Shown piece after piece: positions 26,284-35,358 of a stretch of DNA of 64,000 nt. Position numbers and translations under genes: made by a program. The DNA lies in the NCBI GenBank assembly GCA_022483465.1, contig JAKVNF010000001.1, positions 434,001 to 498,000 of the forward strand, written 5' to 3'. The first letter of the stretch is position 1, and each line of letters starts with the position of its first letter. Below the pieces are notes generated by a model. That model was not told the origin of the DNA. It ran no database searches and worked only from the letters and a program-made list of their open reading frames with translations. The stretch is from Lachnospiraceae bacterium. Its GTDB lineage: Bacteria > Bacillota > Clostridia > Lachnospirales > Lachnospiraceae.

Positions 26284-27090
26284 TCATCCGAAGGTCTTGA
26301 CCTTTTCCCCGGCGGCCAGCTTCGGGATATCCCCCACGCCGGAGAGGATTACCGACGGGCGATAGGCGTATTCCGCCGCCGTCTCCACCGTGGAGATGCC
26401 GGAGAGCACCAGCACCGTCTGCATGCCGCTCTCCATACCCGCGATGATATCCGTGTCCATCCGGTCTCCGATCATAACCGCCTCCTCGGAATGGCAGCCG
26501 AGACGCCGGAGCCCTGCCCGCATCATCAGCGGATTGGGCTTTCCGCAGAAGTAGGCCTTCTTGCCGGTGGCGAGTTCCACCGGGGCAACCAGGGCACCGC
26601 CGCCGGGCATGATGCCGTCCTCGATGGGGCCCGAGAGATCCGGGTTTGCGCCGATGAGCTTGGCACCCCGCATGACCAGGTTGGTGGCCTGGGTCAGGGT
26701 GTCGAGGGAGTAGACCTTGCCCTCCCCGAAGATGACGTAGTCCGGGTCCACCGCGTTCATCGTGATGCCGACATCATAGAGGGCGTTCATCAGCCCCGCG
26801 TCGCCGATGACATAGGCCGTGCAGCCTGGTGCCTGCTCGGAGAGGAAGGCAGCGGTGGCCAGGGCGCTGGTGTAGAAGTGCTCCTCCCCCACGTCGATCC
26901 CCATGCGCAGCAGGCGCTGCCGCAGTTCCTTGGGGGTACAGTTGCTGTTGTTGGTGAGAAACAGGTACTCCTTCTTCTCGTTCTTGAGCCAGTCGACGAA
27001 TGCGGCCACCCCGGGCAGCACCTGGTTCCCGTGATAGAGCACGCCGTCCATGTCGCAGATAAAGCCCTTCTTCCCGGCAAAGTCAATCAT
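26284..27090 (-). CDS. HAD-IIA family phosphatase (NagD/AraL-like)
   Basis: A 268-residue HAD phosphatase with motif I ICDMDGVLYHGNQVLPG, motif II LFLTNNSNC, the lysine of motif III in CGKPNPLMM and motif IV EEAVMIGDRMDTDIIAGMES. The C2 cap between motifs II and III places it with NagD/AraL/p-nitrophenyl phosphatases. Its ATG overlaps the end of the split EamA gene by 8 bases, so it was translated in one operon with that transporter; the IS1595 insertion upstream is likely polar on it. Confidence 0.9.
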   Translation of the reverse strand: MIDFAGKKGFICDMDGVLYHGNQVLPGVAAFVDWLKNEKKEYLFLTNNSNCTPKELRQRLLRMGIDVGEEHFYTSALATAAFLSEQAPGCTAYVIGDAGLMNALYDVGITMNAVDPDYVIFGEGKVYSLDTLTQATNLVMRGAKLIGANPDLSGPIEDGIMPGGGALVAPVELATGKKAYFCGKPNPLMMRAGLRRLGCHSEEAVMIGDRMDTDIIAGMESGMQTVLVLSGISTVETAAEYAYRPSVILSGVGDIPKLAAGEKVKTFG

Positions 27091-27215
27091 GTTTTGTGTT
27101 CTCCTTTTTCTCTTCTTCGTGCCGCATGGTGTAGATCCACTTGAAGACCGCCATGCTGATGATGATCACATACCCAAGGACCGAGAGGTGGTCCGGAAGC
27201 TCGTCAAAGAACAAA
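27083..27215 (-). pseudogene. EamA transporter, C-terminal end (separated by IS1595)
   Basis: The last 44 codons of the transporter whose main part is at 28430-29202. The sequence FDELPDHLSVLGYVIIISMA joins in frame to WGFLF on the other side of the element. Its stop overlaps the HAD gene start. Confidence 0.88.
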
Positions 27216-28429
27216 GGCGTTAGTAAGAAAACGGGTTGATAAGCTCCAAAGCATTTTAGCAGAAGTATAAAATATGCCGTTTTGTACATTCTGCTGTACA
27301 ACGGCCTTCTCTAACTTGAACTACAATAGTCTTGCCAGGAGGGCAAGACTATGAGCTGCATTGAGCGCATACTGACCGAAGCCAGAGATCTTTCCAGGGA
27401 CGACCTGATTCTTCTTGTTAACAAGCTCATGGAGGGCTTCTCCCATGAGAGTGCAACCTCTTCTCCGAAGAAGATGATTGCTCCCCGTTTGGATTGTCCG
27501 ATCTGCCATTCCAATGCTCATGTTGTTAGGAATGGACACAAACATGGAAAACAGGCATACATCTGCAGGCAATGTGGAACGTCATTTGTTACAACGAGCA
27601 ACACTTTGCTCTCAGGCTCACACTTTGGTACTGAGATCTGGACCAAGGTTCTGGAAGAGACGCTCAGGGGGACCTCTCTGGATAAGACGGTCAAGTCACT
27701 TGCCAGCCATGGATGCAAGATCAGCCATAGCAGTCTGTTCTTCATGCGGCATAAGATCATGCTTGCTCTCGAGGACATGCAGGTGGAGCAGCCAGCCACG
27801 GTGGAAGATGTCGTGGAAGCGGATGAAACCTACGTTCCGGAGTCCAAAAAAGGTACGAAATTTGGCCCTGATGCCAGTCGAAAGCCCCGCAAGCGTGGCA
27901 CTCCCGCATCCAAACGCGGCCTTTCAGACGAGCAGATCTGTATCTGCACCGCAGTACAGCGCAAGACTGGCGATCTGATCGTGAAATCCGAGAACCGGGC
28001 AAGGCCTTCCAGTGCAAATGTTGTTGATATCTATACTGGTCATGTCCAGAAGGGCACACTTTTCCTGACGGACGGCATGAATGTGTATCCGAGGCTGGGC
28101 AAGATCCTGGGAATCACGGTCATGAATGTGAAGAAGGAGTCGGCAGGTTTCTTCAATCTGAACACTGTGAACAACCTTCACTCTTTTATCAAGCGCCGAT
28201 ATACCGAATATCGCGGTGTCGCCACCAAGTATTTGAACCGTTACAACCTCGTATTCAGGGCAGCGTACAGGCAGAGGACAACGATTGGGGAACTTGCGGA
28301 AACTCTCTTTGCATCCAGGAATCCCAAGAAGGTACACCATTATGGAGATGTTAAGGAGCTCAATCTGCTTGCAATTTGATGACTACAAGATGCACTTATT
28401 GCTTATCAACCCGTTTTCTTACTAACGCC
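27216..28429 (+). mobile_element. IS1595 family insertion sequence, copy 1
   Basis: A 1214-bp element with 29-bp perfect terminal inverted repeats (GGCGTTAGTAAGAAAACGGG...). It is flanked by a 9-base direct repeat (minus-strand TTTGTTCTT) in the EamA gene; 8 bp is usual for the family. It appears identical to copy 2 at 40659-41872. Confidence 0.93.
27351..28379 (+). CDS. IS1595 family transposase (ISXO2-like DDE)
   Basis: A 342-residue transposase. An N-terminal zinc ribbon (CPICHSNAHVVRNG...CRQCGTSF) is followed by a helix-turn-helix region and the ISXO2-like DDE core with VVEADETYVPESKKG, FLTDGMNVY and NNLHSFIKRRY, ending near LVFRAAYRQ. The ribosome site is GGAGG about 8 bases before ATG. 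A bulged hairpin (about 27273-27303) precedes the gene. It is intact and is the likely source of transposase for the four 308-bp MITEs. Confidence 0.93.
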   Translation: MSCIERILTEARDLSRDDLILLVNKLMEGFSHESATSSPKKMIAPRLDCPICHSNAHVVRNGHKHGKQAYICRQCGTSFVTTSNTLLSGSHFGTEIWTKVLEETLRGTSLDKTVKSLASHGCKISHSSLFFMRHKIMLALEDMQVEQPATVEDVVEADETYVPESKKGTKFGPDASRKPRKRGTPASKRGLSDEQICICTAVQRKTGDLIVKSENRARPSSANVVDIYTGHVQKGTLFLTDGMNVYPRLGKILGITVMNVKKESAGFFNLNTVNNLHSFIKRRYTEYRGVATKYLNRYNLVFRAAYRQRTTIGELAETLFASRNPKKVHHYGDVKELNLLAI

Positions 28430-29202
28430 AAGAACAAAAATCCCCATAAAGAGGCAAACATCACCTGGGAGTAGTCAAAGACCGAGATCGTCTTGGCCGG
28501 GGCAAACCGGTAGGCCGCGGTGATCGTGAACTGCCCGCCGGCGGCAAAGACGCCCGAAAGCAAGAGACAGATCAGCTGCGAGAGGGTCATCGGCACAAAG
28601 TCCGCGATCATAAAGGGCAGGGTCAGCAGGCAGGAGAAGATCGAGAAGAAGGCCACAATGACCGGTCCCCGCTCCCCCATCTTTCCGAGCTTTCGCACAA
28701 AGGTATAGGCGATGCCCGCGCCGCACCCGCTCAGAAGGCCCACCATGGCGGGAAGCATCGCGGCGCCCATCGTCGGCTTGACCACGAAGGCCGCCCCGAA
28801 GAAGGCAATGATCACGGTGACGATCTCCACCAGGTTCGGAACCTCCTGCAGGATCGGGATCGAGAACAGGATCGCAAAGAACGGAGACATCTTGTTCAGG
28901 ATGTTGGCATCGGCCAGGCCGATGTGGTCGATGGCCCAGAAGTTGCAGATCAGGCCAAGGGAGCCGAAGATGGCCCGCAGAAACAGAGACGGCAGAGAGC
29001 CCTGCCGGACGTGGAACTTCTCCTTGGAACGAAGCAGCGCAATCACCGAGACGATGGAGGCGATGAAGTTCCGGAAGAAGGCCTTCTCCATGGTGGGCAG
29101 ATCCCCGGAGAGCCGCACCATGGCGGTCATCAGGGAAAAGAAAAAGGAGTCCGCGACGACAAGCAGGATTCCGATCAGCAGCGGATTGCGAAGTTTTTTC
29201 AC
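28430..29202 (-). pseudogene. EamA/DMT transporter, disrupted by IS1595
   Basis: The main part of the transporter starts at GTG (29200-29202) after TAGGAGGAA. Two EamA repeats are visible: LIGILLVVADSFFFSLMTAM to IVTVIIAFFGAAFVVKP, and MVGLLSGCGAGIAYTFVRKL to FDYSQVMFASLWGF. The last helix is cut off by the element and continues at 27215. The truncated product would end in the element-encoded tail ALVRKRVDKQ. Loss of the last helix probably inactivates it. Confidence 0.9.
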
Positions 29203-29274
29203 AGAGATTCCTCCTAATACATGTCTGATCTTACGGCAGGCGGAGGCAGATTACAAGAAAGGGCCACAGACGGC

Positions 29275-29302
29275 AAAAGGAGCAGGCTGATCCTGCTCCT
29301 TT
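29275..29302 (-). terminator. Hairpin after the zinc-ribbon fragment
   Basis: AAAGGAGCAGG pairs with CCTGCTCCTTT, loop CTGATC. On the minus strand it is followed by TTTTGCC. It could end the gene at 29369. Confidence 0.6.
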
Positions 29303-29368
29303 CCCAAACATGTTCTGATTTGCCGGACATCGAAGACGGCGGGACGTGCCGCGCCCGCAGGGCCTTGT

Positions 29369-29746
29369 TCAGACTTCTTCTTCGGAGACAAGCTTGGGGT
29401 ACTCCCGCAGCTCGCCCTCCCCGTGGAGCGGCGTCCAGACCTGGGCAAAGAACGGATCCCGCTTTGCCCGCTCTCCGTAGTTCCAGCTCTTTTTCTCGCA
29501 CGCGGGGCACCAGTGGCCGCCCTCCAGCACCAGTCTCGGGCTTGCCTCAAAGGTGTGGCCGAAGGCGCAGCGGAAGGTGAGCTTTGTGTTCCAGTCGCCC
29601 CGTTCCATGTGCTCTGACAAAAGGACTCCGCCGCGGAGGGCAGCTGCCTTCCTGACATCCTCCAGGGTGAGCTCGCATTCGGGTTTGCTCTCGTCATAGC
29701 CGTGGTCGATGGGAACCACCCGGTCCCAGTCTGTAAAGTGTTTCAT
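29369..29746 (-). CDS. Orphan zinc-ribbon domain, perhaps an epimerase remnant
   Basis: About 125 residues from the ATG at 29744-29746. A CAFGHTFEASPRLVLEGGHW-CPAC block gives a plausible zinc site, followed by SWNYGERAKRDPFFAQVW. I recall such a C-terminal domain on NAD-dependent epimerase-like proteins of Lachnospiraceae, where it follows a Rossmann domain that is absent here. The upstream part of the open frame does not read like protein. It could be a fragment or a genuine small protein. No strong ribosome site. Confidence 0.4.
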   Translation of the reverse strand: MKHFTDWDRVVPIDHGYDESKPECELTLEDVRKAAALRGGVLLSEHMERGDWNTKLTFRCAFGHTFEASPRLVLEGGHWCPACEKKSWNYGERAKRDPFFAQVWTPLHGEGELREYPKLVSEEEV

Positions 29747-29822
29747 CTGACTTGCCAAGCCTCTGCATTTCACAGACCGCAGGCCGATTTGGTGCACAAC
29801 CGGGATTACAGTTTTGTTGATC

Positions 29823-30395
29823 ATGGCTCCAAAATCTCTATCAACACGAGGCTGGAAGCTGAACCGGTTCCTGGAATCCGAGGCCGGCAAGGCGGTTCTG
29901 ATCCTGCTCGCGGGCATCGTGTTCCTGGCGGCGCCGGATACGCTGCTGCAGTCGGCCGCCGGAATCCTGCTCCTTGCGATGGTCGCCGCCGAAGTGGTGC
30001 TGACCGTCAGCCGGCTCCACAAAAGCGCCTGGAACTTCGGGCAGGAAAAGCTGTGGGTTTACATGCGCATCGCCCTGGTCGCCGTCTACTCCCTGATTCT
30101 GGTCAGGGACCAGGCCCTGTCTCTCATTGCCAGCGTGTTCCCGGGCGCCGCGCTTCTCATGGGGGCCTACGCCTGTCTCTCCCGGGCAGCAGAGCACCGA
30201 GGCTAGTGGGGCTTCTACTGGCGCTCCATGGCAGAGACCCTGCTGTTTGCGGTCTCCGGCGCCTACATCCTGGTTGCCCCGGATCAAAACATCATCTGGT
30301 ACCAGGTCTTTCTCGGCACCGTTCTCGTCTGCGACGCGGCGGTACGGCTGTTCCAGCTTGCCCTGGCAGGGAGAAAGAGGCGGGAAGCCGGCTGA
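29823..30395 (+). pseudogene. Small membrane protein with in-frame TAG
   Basis: From the ATG at 29823 the frame encodes a helical membrane protein (AVLILLAGIVFLAAPDTLLQ; LLLAMVAAEVVLTV; IALVAVYSLILV; SLIASVFPGAALLMGAYACL) of the HdeD/DUF308 type. A TAG at 30204-30206 stops it, but the same frame continues for 62 further sense codons (WGFYWRSMAETLLFAVSGAY...) with two more membrane helices to a TGA at 30393-30395. Together they make a six-helix protein of normal size. Probably a nonsense-mutated gene; a sequencing error or suppression cannot be excluded. Confidence 0.65.
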
Positions 30396-30445
30396 GGCAC
30401 TTTCGCTGCTCCGGCTTCTTCGAACGGTTTTCATTCCACAAAAAA

Positions 30446-30484
30446 CGGATCGCACCACCCGTCTTCGGGCAGTGCGATCCGTTT
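30446..30484. terminator. Bidirectional terminator
   Basis: AAACGGATCGCA pairs with TGCGATCCGTTT, with A and T tracts on either side. It lies between the convergent membrane-protein gene and rhaD. Confidence 0.85.
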
Positions 30485-30504
30485 TATGATGCTGTTTTCG
30501 TGTC

Positions 30505-31338
30505 TCAGCTCTCCTTGCGATACAGGAAGCGCTCGTCCAGGGTGACATGGAAGTCCTTTGCCAGTGCGCGGAAGTTGTCGGGGGTGATGGTCTGTCTCTT
30601 CTTGCCGCCGGTGACGGAGGCCACCTTGAGCCAGATCTCGGAGGCCTTGTCGATGGTGTGCATCAGGCCGAAGACCTCATCAAAGGTGCTGCCGGAGCAG
30701 AACAGGCCGTGCATCGCCCAGACCACCGCGTTGTACTGCTCCATGAGCTTGGAGGTCTCGACGGCGATCTGCCGTCCGCCGGGCACCATCCACGGCACCA
30801 CACCGATGCCCTCCGGGAAGATCACCGGGCACTCGGTCATCATCTCCCAGAGCTCTCTGGTGAAGACCTCACTCTCCAGCGGGAGAATGAAGGTCAGGGC
30901 GATCAGGTTCGTCGGATGCGCGTGGTAGATGACCCGATGCTTGCCCTGGGTGGTTCTCTTCTTGACCTCATGGTTCATGAGGTGGGTGGGCAGCTCCGAG
31001 GTGGGACGGGAATCCTTGAGGCCCCAGACAATGCGGTAGTTCTCGCCCTTCTCATCCACATGGATGATGCCAAAGCTCTGCTCGGGGTCAAGCTCCAGGT
31101 TTCTCATGTATCTTCCGGTTCCAGTGACGGCGAAGTACTCCCCCGCAAGTCCCGGGACACAGGCACCGATCGGAAGAAGCTCTCTGTCCTCAGAGAAGTT
31201 CTCCTTGACTTCCTCCACATCCTCTGCGGTCATGCGGTAAGAGAGGTTGCCGCCGTTTCTCTCGTGCCAACCCTGCTTGAATCCGTCCGTGCCGCACTTG
31301 ATGAAATTCTTTGCAAACTGTGCTTCCAAAACCTTCAT
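30505..31338 (-). CDS. rhaD: Rhamnulose-1-phosphate aldolase
   Basis: A 277-residue class II aldolase that splits L-rhamnulose-1-phosphate into dihydroxyacetone phosphate and L-lactaldehyde. Zinc-binding histidines are in VIYHAHPTNLIAL and AMHGLFCSG; N-terminal WHERNGGNLSYRM is a family signature. It is the last gene of rhaA-rhaB-rhaD. The start at 31336-31338 has GGAGA upstream. A bidirectional terminator follows. Confidence 0.95.
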   Translation of the reverse strand: MKVLEAQFAKNFIKCGTDGFKQGWHERNGGNLSYRMTAEDVEEVKENFSEDRELLPIGACVPGLAGEYFAVTGTGRYMRNLELDPEQSFGIIHVDEKGENYRIVWGLKDSRPTSELPTHLMNHEVKKRTTQGKHRVIYHAHPTNLIALTFILPLESEVFTRELWEMMTECPVIFPEGIGVVPWMVPGGRQIAVETSKLMEQYNAVVWAMHGLFCSGSTFDEVFGLMHTIDKASEIWLKVASVTGGKKRQTITPDNFRALAKDFHVTLDERFLYRKES

Positions 31339-31405
31339 TTTTCTCCAATCCTGCGCGCTGTCTCTGCCTTCCCTCGCGCGCACTGTATGCCAACCCATTT
31401 CCAGT

Positions 31406-32860
31406 TTATGCGCGGTACGTCTTTACGTCAAAGGACGTCTCCACGCTCTTTCGGAATGCCTTGAGATCCGGGAAAACCCCCGCCTGTATCATCTGGGCGC
31501 CGATGTTTCCGATGGCCGTCGCCTCTCCGGGTCCCGCAAGGACGGTCTTTCCCGTGACCTTGGCCGTCAGCTCATTGAGCCAGACCGCATTGGAACCGCC
31601 GCCCACGATGTGGATGGCATCGAACTTCTTTCCCGTGATCGCCTCGATCTCCTCGGCCGCCTCTTTGTAGCAGGCTGCAAGAGACCGGTAGATCACCCGG
31701 GCAATCTCCCAGGGTGTCTGCGGGACCTGCTGCCCCGACTCCCTGCAGGCGTTCTGGACCTCGGCAATCATGGACTCCGGCGCAAGGAACCTGACGTCGT
31801 TTGCCGGGACAAGCGAGGCGATGCCGGCATCCTTTGCCTTGTCACAAAGGCTCCCAAAGCCGTAGTCCTCTTTTCCGGTGCGCCCGGGGAAGTCATATCC
31901 CGCCTCGAGCTCCTTCTTCACGGACTGGATCATCCACAGGCCCATGATGTTCTTCAGGAAGCGGTACCGGTAGTCGTAGCCACCCTCGTTCGTGAAGTTT
32001 GCCTCCTGCGCCTTTTGGCTGCAGTCCGCATCCTTCCGCTCGCAGCCCATGAGGGACCAGGTGCCGGAGGAGATGTAGAGGCAGTCATCCGACTGGCTCG
32101 GGACGCTCATCACCGCGGATCCGGTGTCATGGGTTGCGGGGAGAACGACGCTGGTGTCGAAGCCGACCGCCTCCCGGACCGCCGGGAGCAGGTGATCGGC
32201 GACCACCGTTCCCGGCAGGGAAATCTCCTGGAAGATCTCCTGCGGGAAGCCGAGCATCGAGATGAGCTCCTGATCCCAGTCTCTCGTCTTCGGGCTCACG
32301 AGCTGCGTGGTGGTGGCATTGGTGTACTCCTGCTTCTTGACGCCGGTCAAAAGGAAGTGGAAGTAGTCCGGCACCATGAGCAGGGTCTTTGCCCGGGAGA
32401 GGGGCTGGTCGGGGCTGACCTTGTCTGCCTCCATCTGGTAGATCGTGTTGAAGATCGCCTTCTGGATGCCGGTCCGCGCGTAGAGATCGCGCTCGGAGAT
32501 CGTCTCATAGACCCTGGCGTCCATTCCCTTTGTCCGATCGTCCCGGTAGGCATAGCAGGGGCCCACCGGCTCGTCGTTCTCATCCAGGAGCACGTAGTCG
32601 ACGGCCCAGGTGTCGATTCCCATGGACACCGGGATCTTGCCCGCCGCTTTGCAGGCCTTCATGCCGTTTAGGATCTCCGCAAAGAGCTGTTTCGTGTTCC
32701 AGGTGCGGCAGCGCCTGCCACCCTTTTCGATGATCTCATTTCCGTTCGGAAAGCGGTACATCTCCTCGAGGACGATCTTGCCGTCCTCCATGTGGGAGAG
32801 CATGTGGCGCCCGGAGGAGGCGCCGATGTCCACCGCAAGAAAGTACTGTGTCTGTGCCAT
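31406..32860 (-). CDS. rhaB: L-rhamnulokinase
   Basis: A 484-residue FGGY-family sugar kinase that phosphorylates L-rhamnulose. N-terminal FLAVDIGASSGRHML, DTWAVDYVLLD, and C-terminal HIVGGGSNAVWLNELTA are the family motifs. I prefer the ATG at 32858-32860 (MAQTQYF) because GAGAGG is 9 bases upstream; an ATG three codons earlier overlaps the rhaA stop by 4 bases, which would also allow coupled translation. Confidence 0.95.
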   Translation of the reverse strand: MAQTQYFLAVDIGASSGRHMLSHMEDGKIVLEEMYRFPNGNEIIEKGGRRCRTWNTKQLFAEILNGMKACKAAGKIPVSMGIDTWAVDYVLLDENDEPVGPCYAYRDDRTKGMDARVYETISERDLYARTGIQKAIFNTIYQMEADKVSPDQPLSRAKTLLMVPDYFHFLLTGVKKQEYTNATTTQLVSPKTRDWDQELISMLGFPQEIFQEISLPGTVVADHLLPAVREAVGFDTSVVLPATHDTGSAVMSVPSQSDDCLYISSGTWSLMGCERKDADCSQKAQEANFTNEGGYDYRYRFLKNIMGLWMIQSVKKELEAGYDFPGRTGKEDYGFGSLCDKAKDAGIASLVPANDVRFLAPESMIAEVQNACRESGQQVPQTPWEIARVIYRSLAACYKEAAEEIEAITGKKFDAIHIVGGGSNAVWLNELTAKVTGKTVLAGPGEATAIGNIGAQMIQAGVFPDLKAFRKSVETSFDVKTYRA

Positions 32861-32865
32861 TGTGC

Positions 32866-34122
32866 TCATCCTCTCTTTGAGAGAACGTCCTTCTCATACT
32901 GCATGCAGTCTGCGAACCAGTCGGTCTCCTTCAGGACGCCGTTCTTCTCGCAGTAGTAGTCCCAGATGTCGCCAAAGGGCATCACCTTCATCTCCTCGTT
33001 CAGGCTCATGAGCTCGGTGAAGTTGTGGGCATCCTGGAGGTCTGCCAGCTTCTCGTTGGGCAGGAGCTCTGCATAGAGCAGGGCCTTCTCCATGTTCCGC
33101 ATGCCGTTGGTCCAGGCGCTGATCCGGTTGATGGAGGCATCGAAGTAGTCCATGCCGATGAAGTAGTGCTCATAGCCGGTCCGGATGATCTCAGTGGCAA
33201 GATCTCTCAGGTCATCGTTGAACAGCGTGACATGGTCGGAGTCCCAGCGCACCGGGCGGGAGACATGCAGGGCGAGCTTGTCGTTGAACAGGAGCATCGC
33301 AGAGAGCTTGTCGGCGACCACCTCGGTCGGATGGAAGTGTCCGGTGTCGATCAGGCAAAGAATGCCTTTCTTTGCGGCGTAGTTCATGTAGAACTCGTGG
33401 GAGCCGACGGTCTCGGACTCAACGCCGATGCCGAAGACCTTGCTCTCGACGGCGACATAGACCTTGCTGTGGTCATAGGGTGTTGCGAGGATCTGGTCCA
33501 GGGAGTCCTTGAGTCTCTTTCTTGCTCTGGTTCTATCCCCGGGGACATCCTTGCAGCCGTCCGGAATCCAGATGTTCATCAGGCACGGCTGGCCGGTCTC
33601 GGTGGCCAGGTACTCGGAGATCTTCAGGCACGCAATGCCGTGGCGGATCCAGAACTGGCGGATCGACTCATCCGAGGAGGACAGGGTGCCGATCTGCGCA
33701 TCTGCCTTCGGATGGCTGAAGAAGGTGGGGTTGAAGTCCAGGCCGAGGCCTCTCTTCTTGGCAAAATCAACCCATGCCTGGAAGTGCTCGGGCTTTAAGG
33801 CATCGCGGTCTGCCCACTCGCCGTCCTTGAAGATCGCATAGGAAGCGTGGAGGTTGAGCTTGTGCTTTCCGGGGATGTAGGTCAGGACCTTGTCGATGTC
33901 CTGCATCAGCTGCTCCGGATTCGTGGCGCGGTAGGGATAGTTTCCGGTCGTCTGGATGCCGCCCGTCAGGGGTCCCTTCTGATCAAAGCCGACGACGTCA
34001 TCGCCCTGCCAGCAGTGCATCGAGATCTTGATCTTCGCGGTCTCCTCCACTGCCTTGTCGGTGTCAATGCCAAGCGCTGCGTAGCGTGCCTTGGCGTCCT
34101 CGTATCTCTCCTGTGTGGTCAT
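32866..34122 (-). CDS. rhaA: L-rhamnose isomerase
   Basis: A 418-residue enzyme converting L-rhamnose to L-rhamnulose in the cytoplasm. The full length and motifs ISMHCWQGDDVVGF, KLNLHASYAIF, GLDFNPTFFSHP, and LIDTGHFHPTE (metal-binding His/Asp) match RhaA. A strong AAGGAGGG site precedes ATG. It is the first gene of the catabolic operon and divergent from the AraC-type regulator, which is the usual control layout. No rhamnose transporter or mutarotase gene is in the window. Confidence 0.97.
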   Translation of the reverse strand: MTTQERYEDAKARYAALGIDTDKAVEETAKIKISMHCWQGDDVVGFDQKGPLTGGIQTTGNYPYRATNPEQLMQDIDKVLTYIPGKHKLNLHASYAIFKDGEWADRDALKPEHFQAWVDFAKKRGLGLDFNPTFFSHPKADAQIGTLSSSDESIRQFWIRHGIACLKISEYLATETGQPCLMNIWIPDGCKDVPGDRTRARKRLKDSLDQILATPYDHSKVYVAVESKVFGIGVESETVGSHEFYMNYAAKKGILCLIDTGHFHPTEVVADKLSAMLLFNDKLALHVSRPVRWDSDHVTLFNDDLRDLATEIIRTGYEHYFIGMDYFDASINRISAWTNGMRNMEKALLYAELLPNEKLADLQDAHNFTELMSLNEEMKVMPFGDIWDYYCEKNGVLKETDWFADCMQYEKDVLSKRG

Positions 34123-34204
34123 GTGATTGCCCTCCTTTTGAGCTCCGGGGCCCCCCGGCCCCGGTCATGTTCTGTTTACAAGGGCATCCTACCGCAGGAA
34201 GGGT

Positions 34205-34275
34205 CCTTCCGGAAGGTCCCCTGCTGCACAAAAAAGCGTCCTTTCTTGCAAGGAGACGCTTTCCCATGCGATAAT
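34205..34275. promoter_or_regulatory. Divergent rha control region
   Basis: For the AraC gene (plus strand): TTGCAA (34246-34251), 18-base spacer, GATAAT (34270-34275). A 12-bp palindrome CCTTCCGGAAGG (34205-34216) is a candidate operator. A hairpin AAAGCGTC/GACGCTTT (about 34234-34262) followed on the minus strand by six T could act as an attenuator or terminator in the rhaA leader. Confidence 0.6.
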
Positions 34276-34335
34276 CGGGGCAGGCACCAGGAGAGCTCGG
34301 TTTCAGCGCTCCCGGCCGGAAAGAAGGGGAATGGC

Positions 34336-35358
34336 ATGAACGCAGCACTGTTGCAGAAACTGTCCGTTGTCACGGAGGAGGAAAAGGCGATTCTGGCCGG
34401 AAAGAAGGATGTGAACCGGGCGCTCTACTACGCACCGGGGAAGGGGTCCAACGAGATCGACTCCGCCCGGGTGCTGACGGACGGAAAGCTCATCGACATC
34501 CGCCCCAACACCCGGTTTGTGCACTTTCCCCGGCACACCCACAACTTCGTGGAGTTCATCTACATGTGCTCGGGGCAGACCACCCACTTCGTGGACGGCC
34601 AGAAGATCGTGCTGCACCAGGGAGACCTCCTGTTCATGAACCAGCACGCGGTGCAGGAGATCCTGCCCGCATCTCTCAAAGACATCGGCGTCAACTTCAT
34701 GATCCTGCCGGAGTTCTTTGACCGAACCTTCCAGATGATGGGAAACCGGGAGAGCGCCCTGCGGGACTTTGTGATCTCCTGCCTGACCGGCACCAACCAG
34801 GGCGGCAACTACCTGTACTTTCAGGTGTCGGATGTGCTGCCGGTCCAAAACCTGGTGGAAAACCTGATCTGGCTCCAGCTCTCACATGATGGCGACAAGC
34901 GCCTGCTCTCCCAGTACACGATGGGGCTTCTGTTCCTGTCCCTGATGCAGGTCACCGACAAGATCCACATGTCGAAGAGTTCCTGGGAGCAGGACCTCAT
35001 TATCCGGCTCCTCTCCTACGTCGAGTCCCAGTACCGGAGCGCAAACCTCTCGGACTTCGCAGCAAAGAGCGGGGTGGAGGAGACCTGTCTCTCCCGCCTC
35101 GTCAGGAAGAACACCGGAAAGACCTTCAAGGAGCTCCTCCTGGAGAAGCGGATCAGCCAGGCAAAGCTCCTGCTTGCAGACACCACACTCTCGGTGGATG
35201 ACATCGCCGCGGCGGTGGGATACGACAACACGAGCTTTTTCCACCGGCTCTTCCGCACCCGCACCGGCATGACGCCGCGGGGGTACCGTCTCCTTGCAAA
35301 GGGCAGTGCCGGCGCCTTTCCCGCTTCTTCTGCCACCGTACCCGGAGGTACGCCATGA
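34336..35358 (+). CDS. AraC family regulator of rhamnose genes
   Basis: A 340-residue regulator. The N-terminal cupin (FVHFPRHTHNFVEFIYMCSG, ...VLHQGDLLFMNQHAVQE) should bind the sugar; the C-terminal AraC DNA-binding domain has two helix-turn-helix units (NLSDFAAKSGVEETCLSRLV and LSVDDIAAAVGYDNTSFFHR, then FRTRTGMTPRGYR). The ATG at 34336 has AAGGGGA upstream. Adjacent and divergent to rhaABD, so it probably activates them in response to rhamnose. Its stop overlaps the antiporter start by 4 bases. Confidence 0.9.
   Translation: MNAALLQKLSVVTEEEKAILAGKKDVNRALYYAPGKGSNEIDSARVLTDGKLIDIRPNTRFVHFPRHTHNFVEFIYMCSGQTTHFVDGQKIVLHQGDLLFMNQHAVQEILPASLKDIGVNFMILPEFFDRTFQMMGNRESALRDFVISCLTGTNQGGNYLYFQVSDVLPVQNLVENLIWLQLSHDGDKRLLSQYTMGLLFLSLMQVTDKIHMSKSSWEQDLIIRLLSYVESQYRSANLSDFAAKSGVEETCLSRLVRKNTGKTFKELLLEKRISQAKLLLADTTLSVDDIAAAVGYDNTSFFHRLFRTRTGMTPRGYRLLAKGSAGAFPASSATVPGGTP

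Noticed and set aside
23880-26300. An 806-codon open frame on the plus strand across the Hsp70-like operon
   Set aside because: It is antisense to two genes with clear motifs, has no family features, and arises from the high GC content and few stops on the opposite strand.
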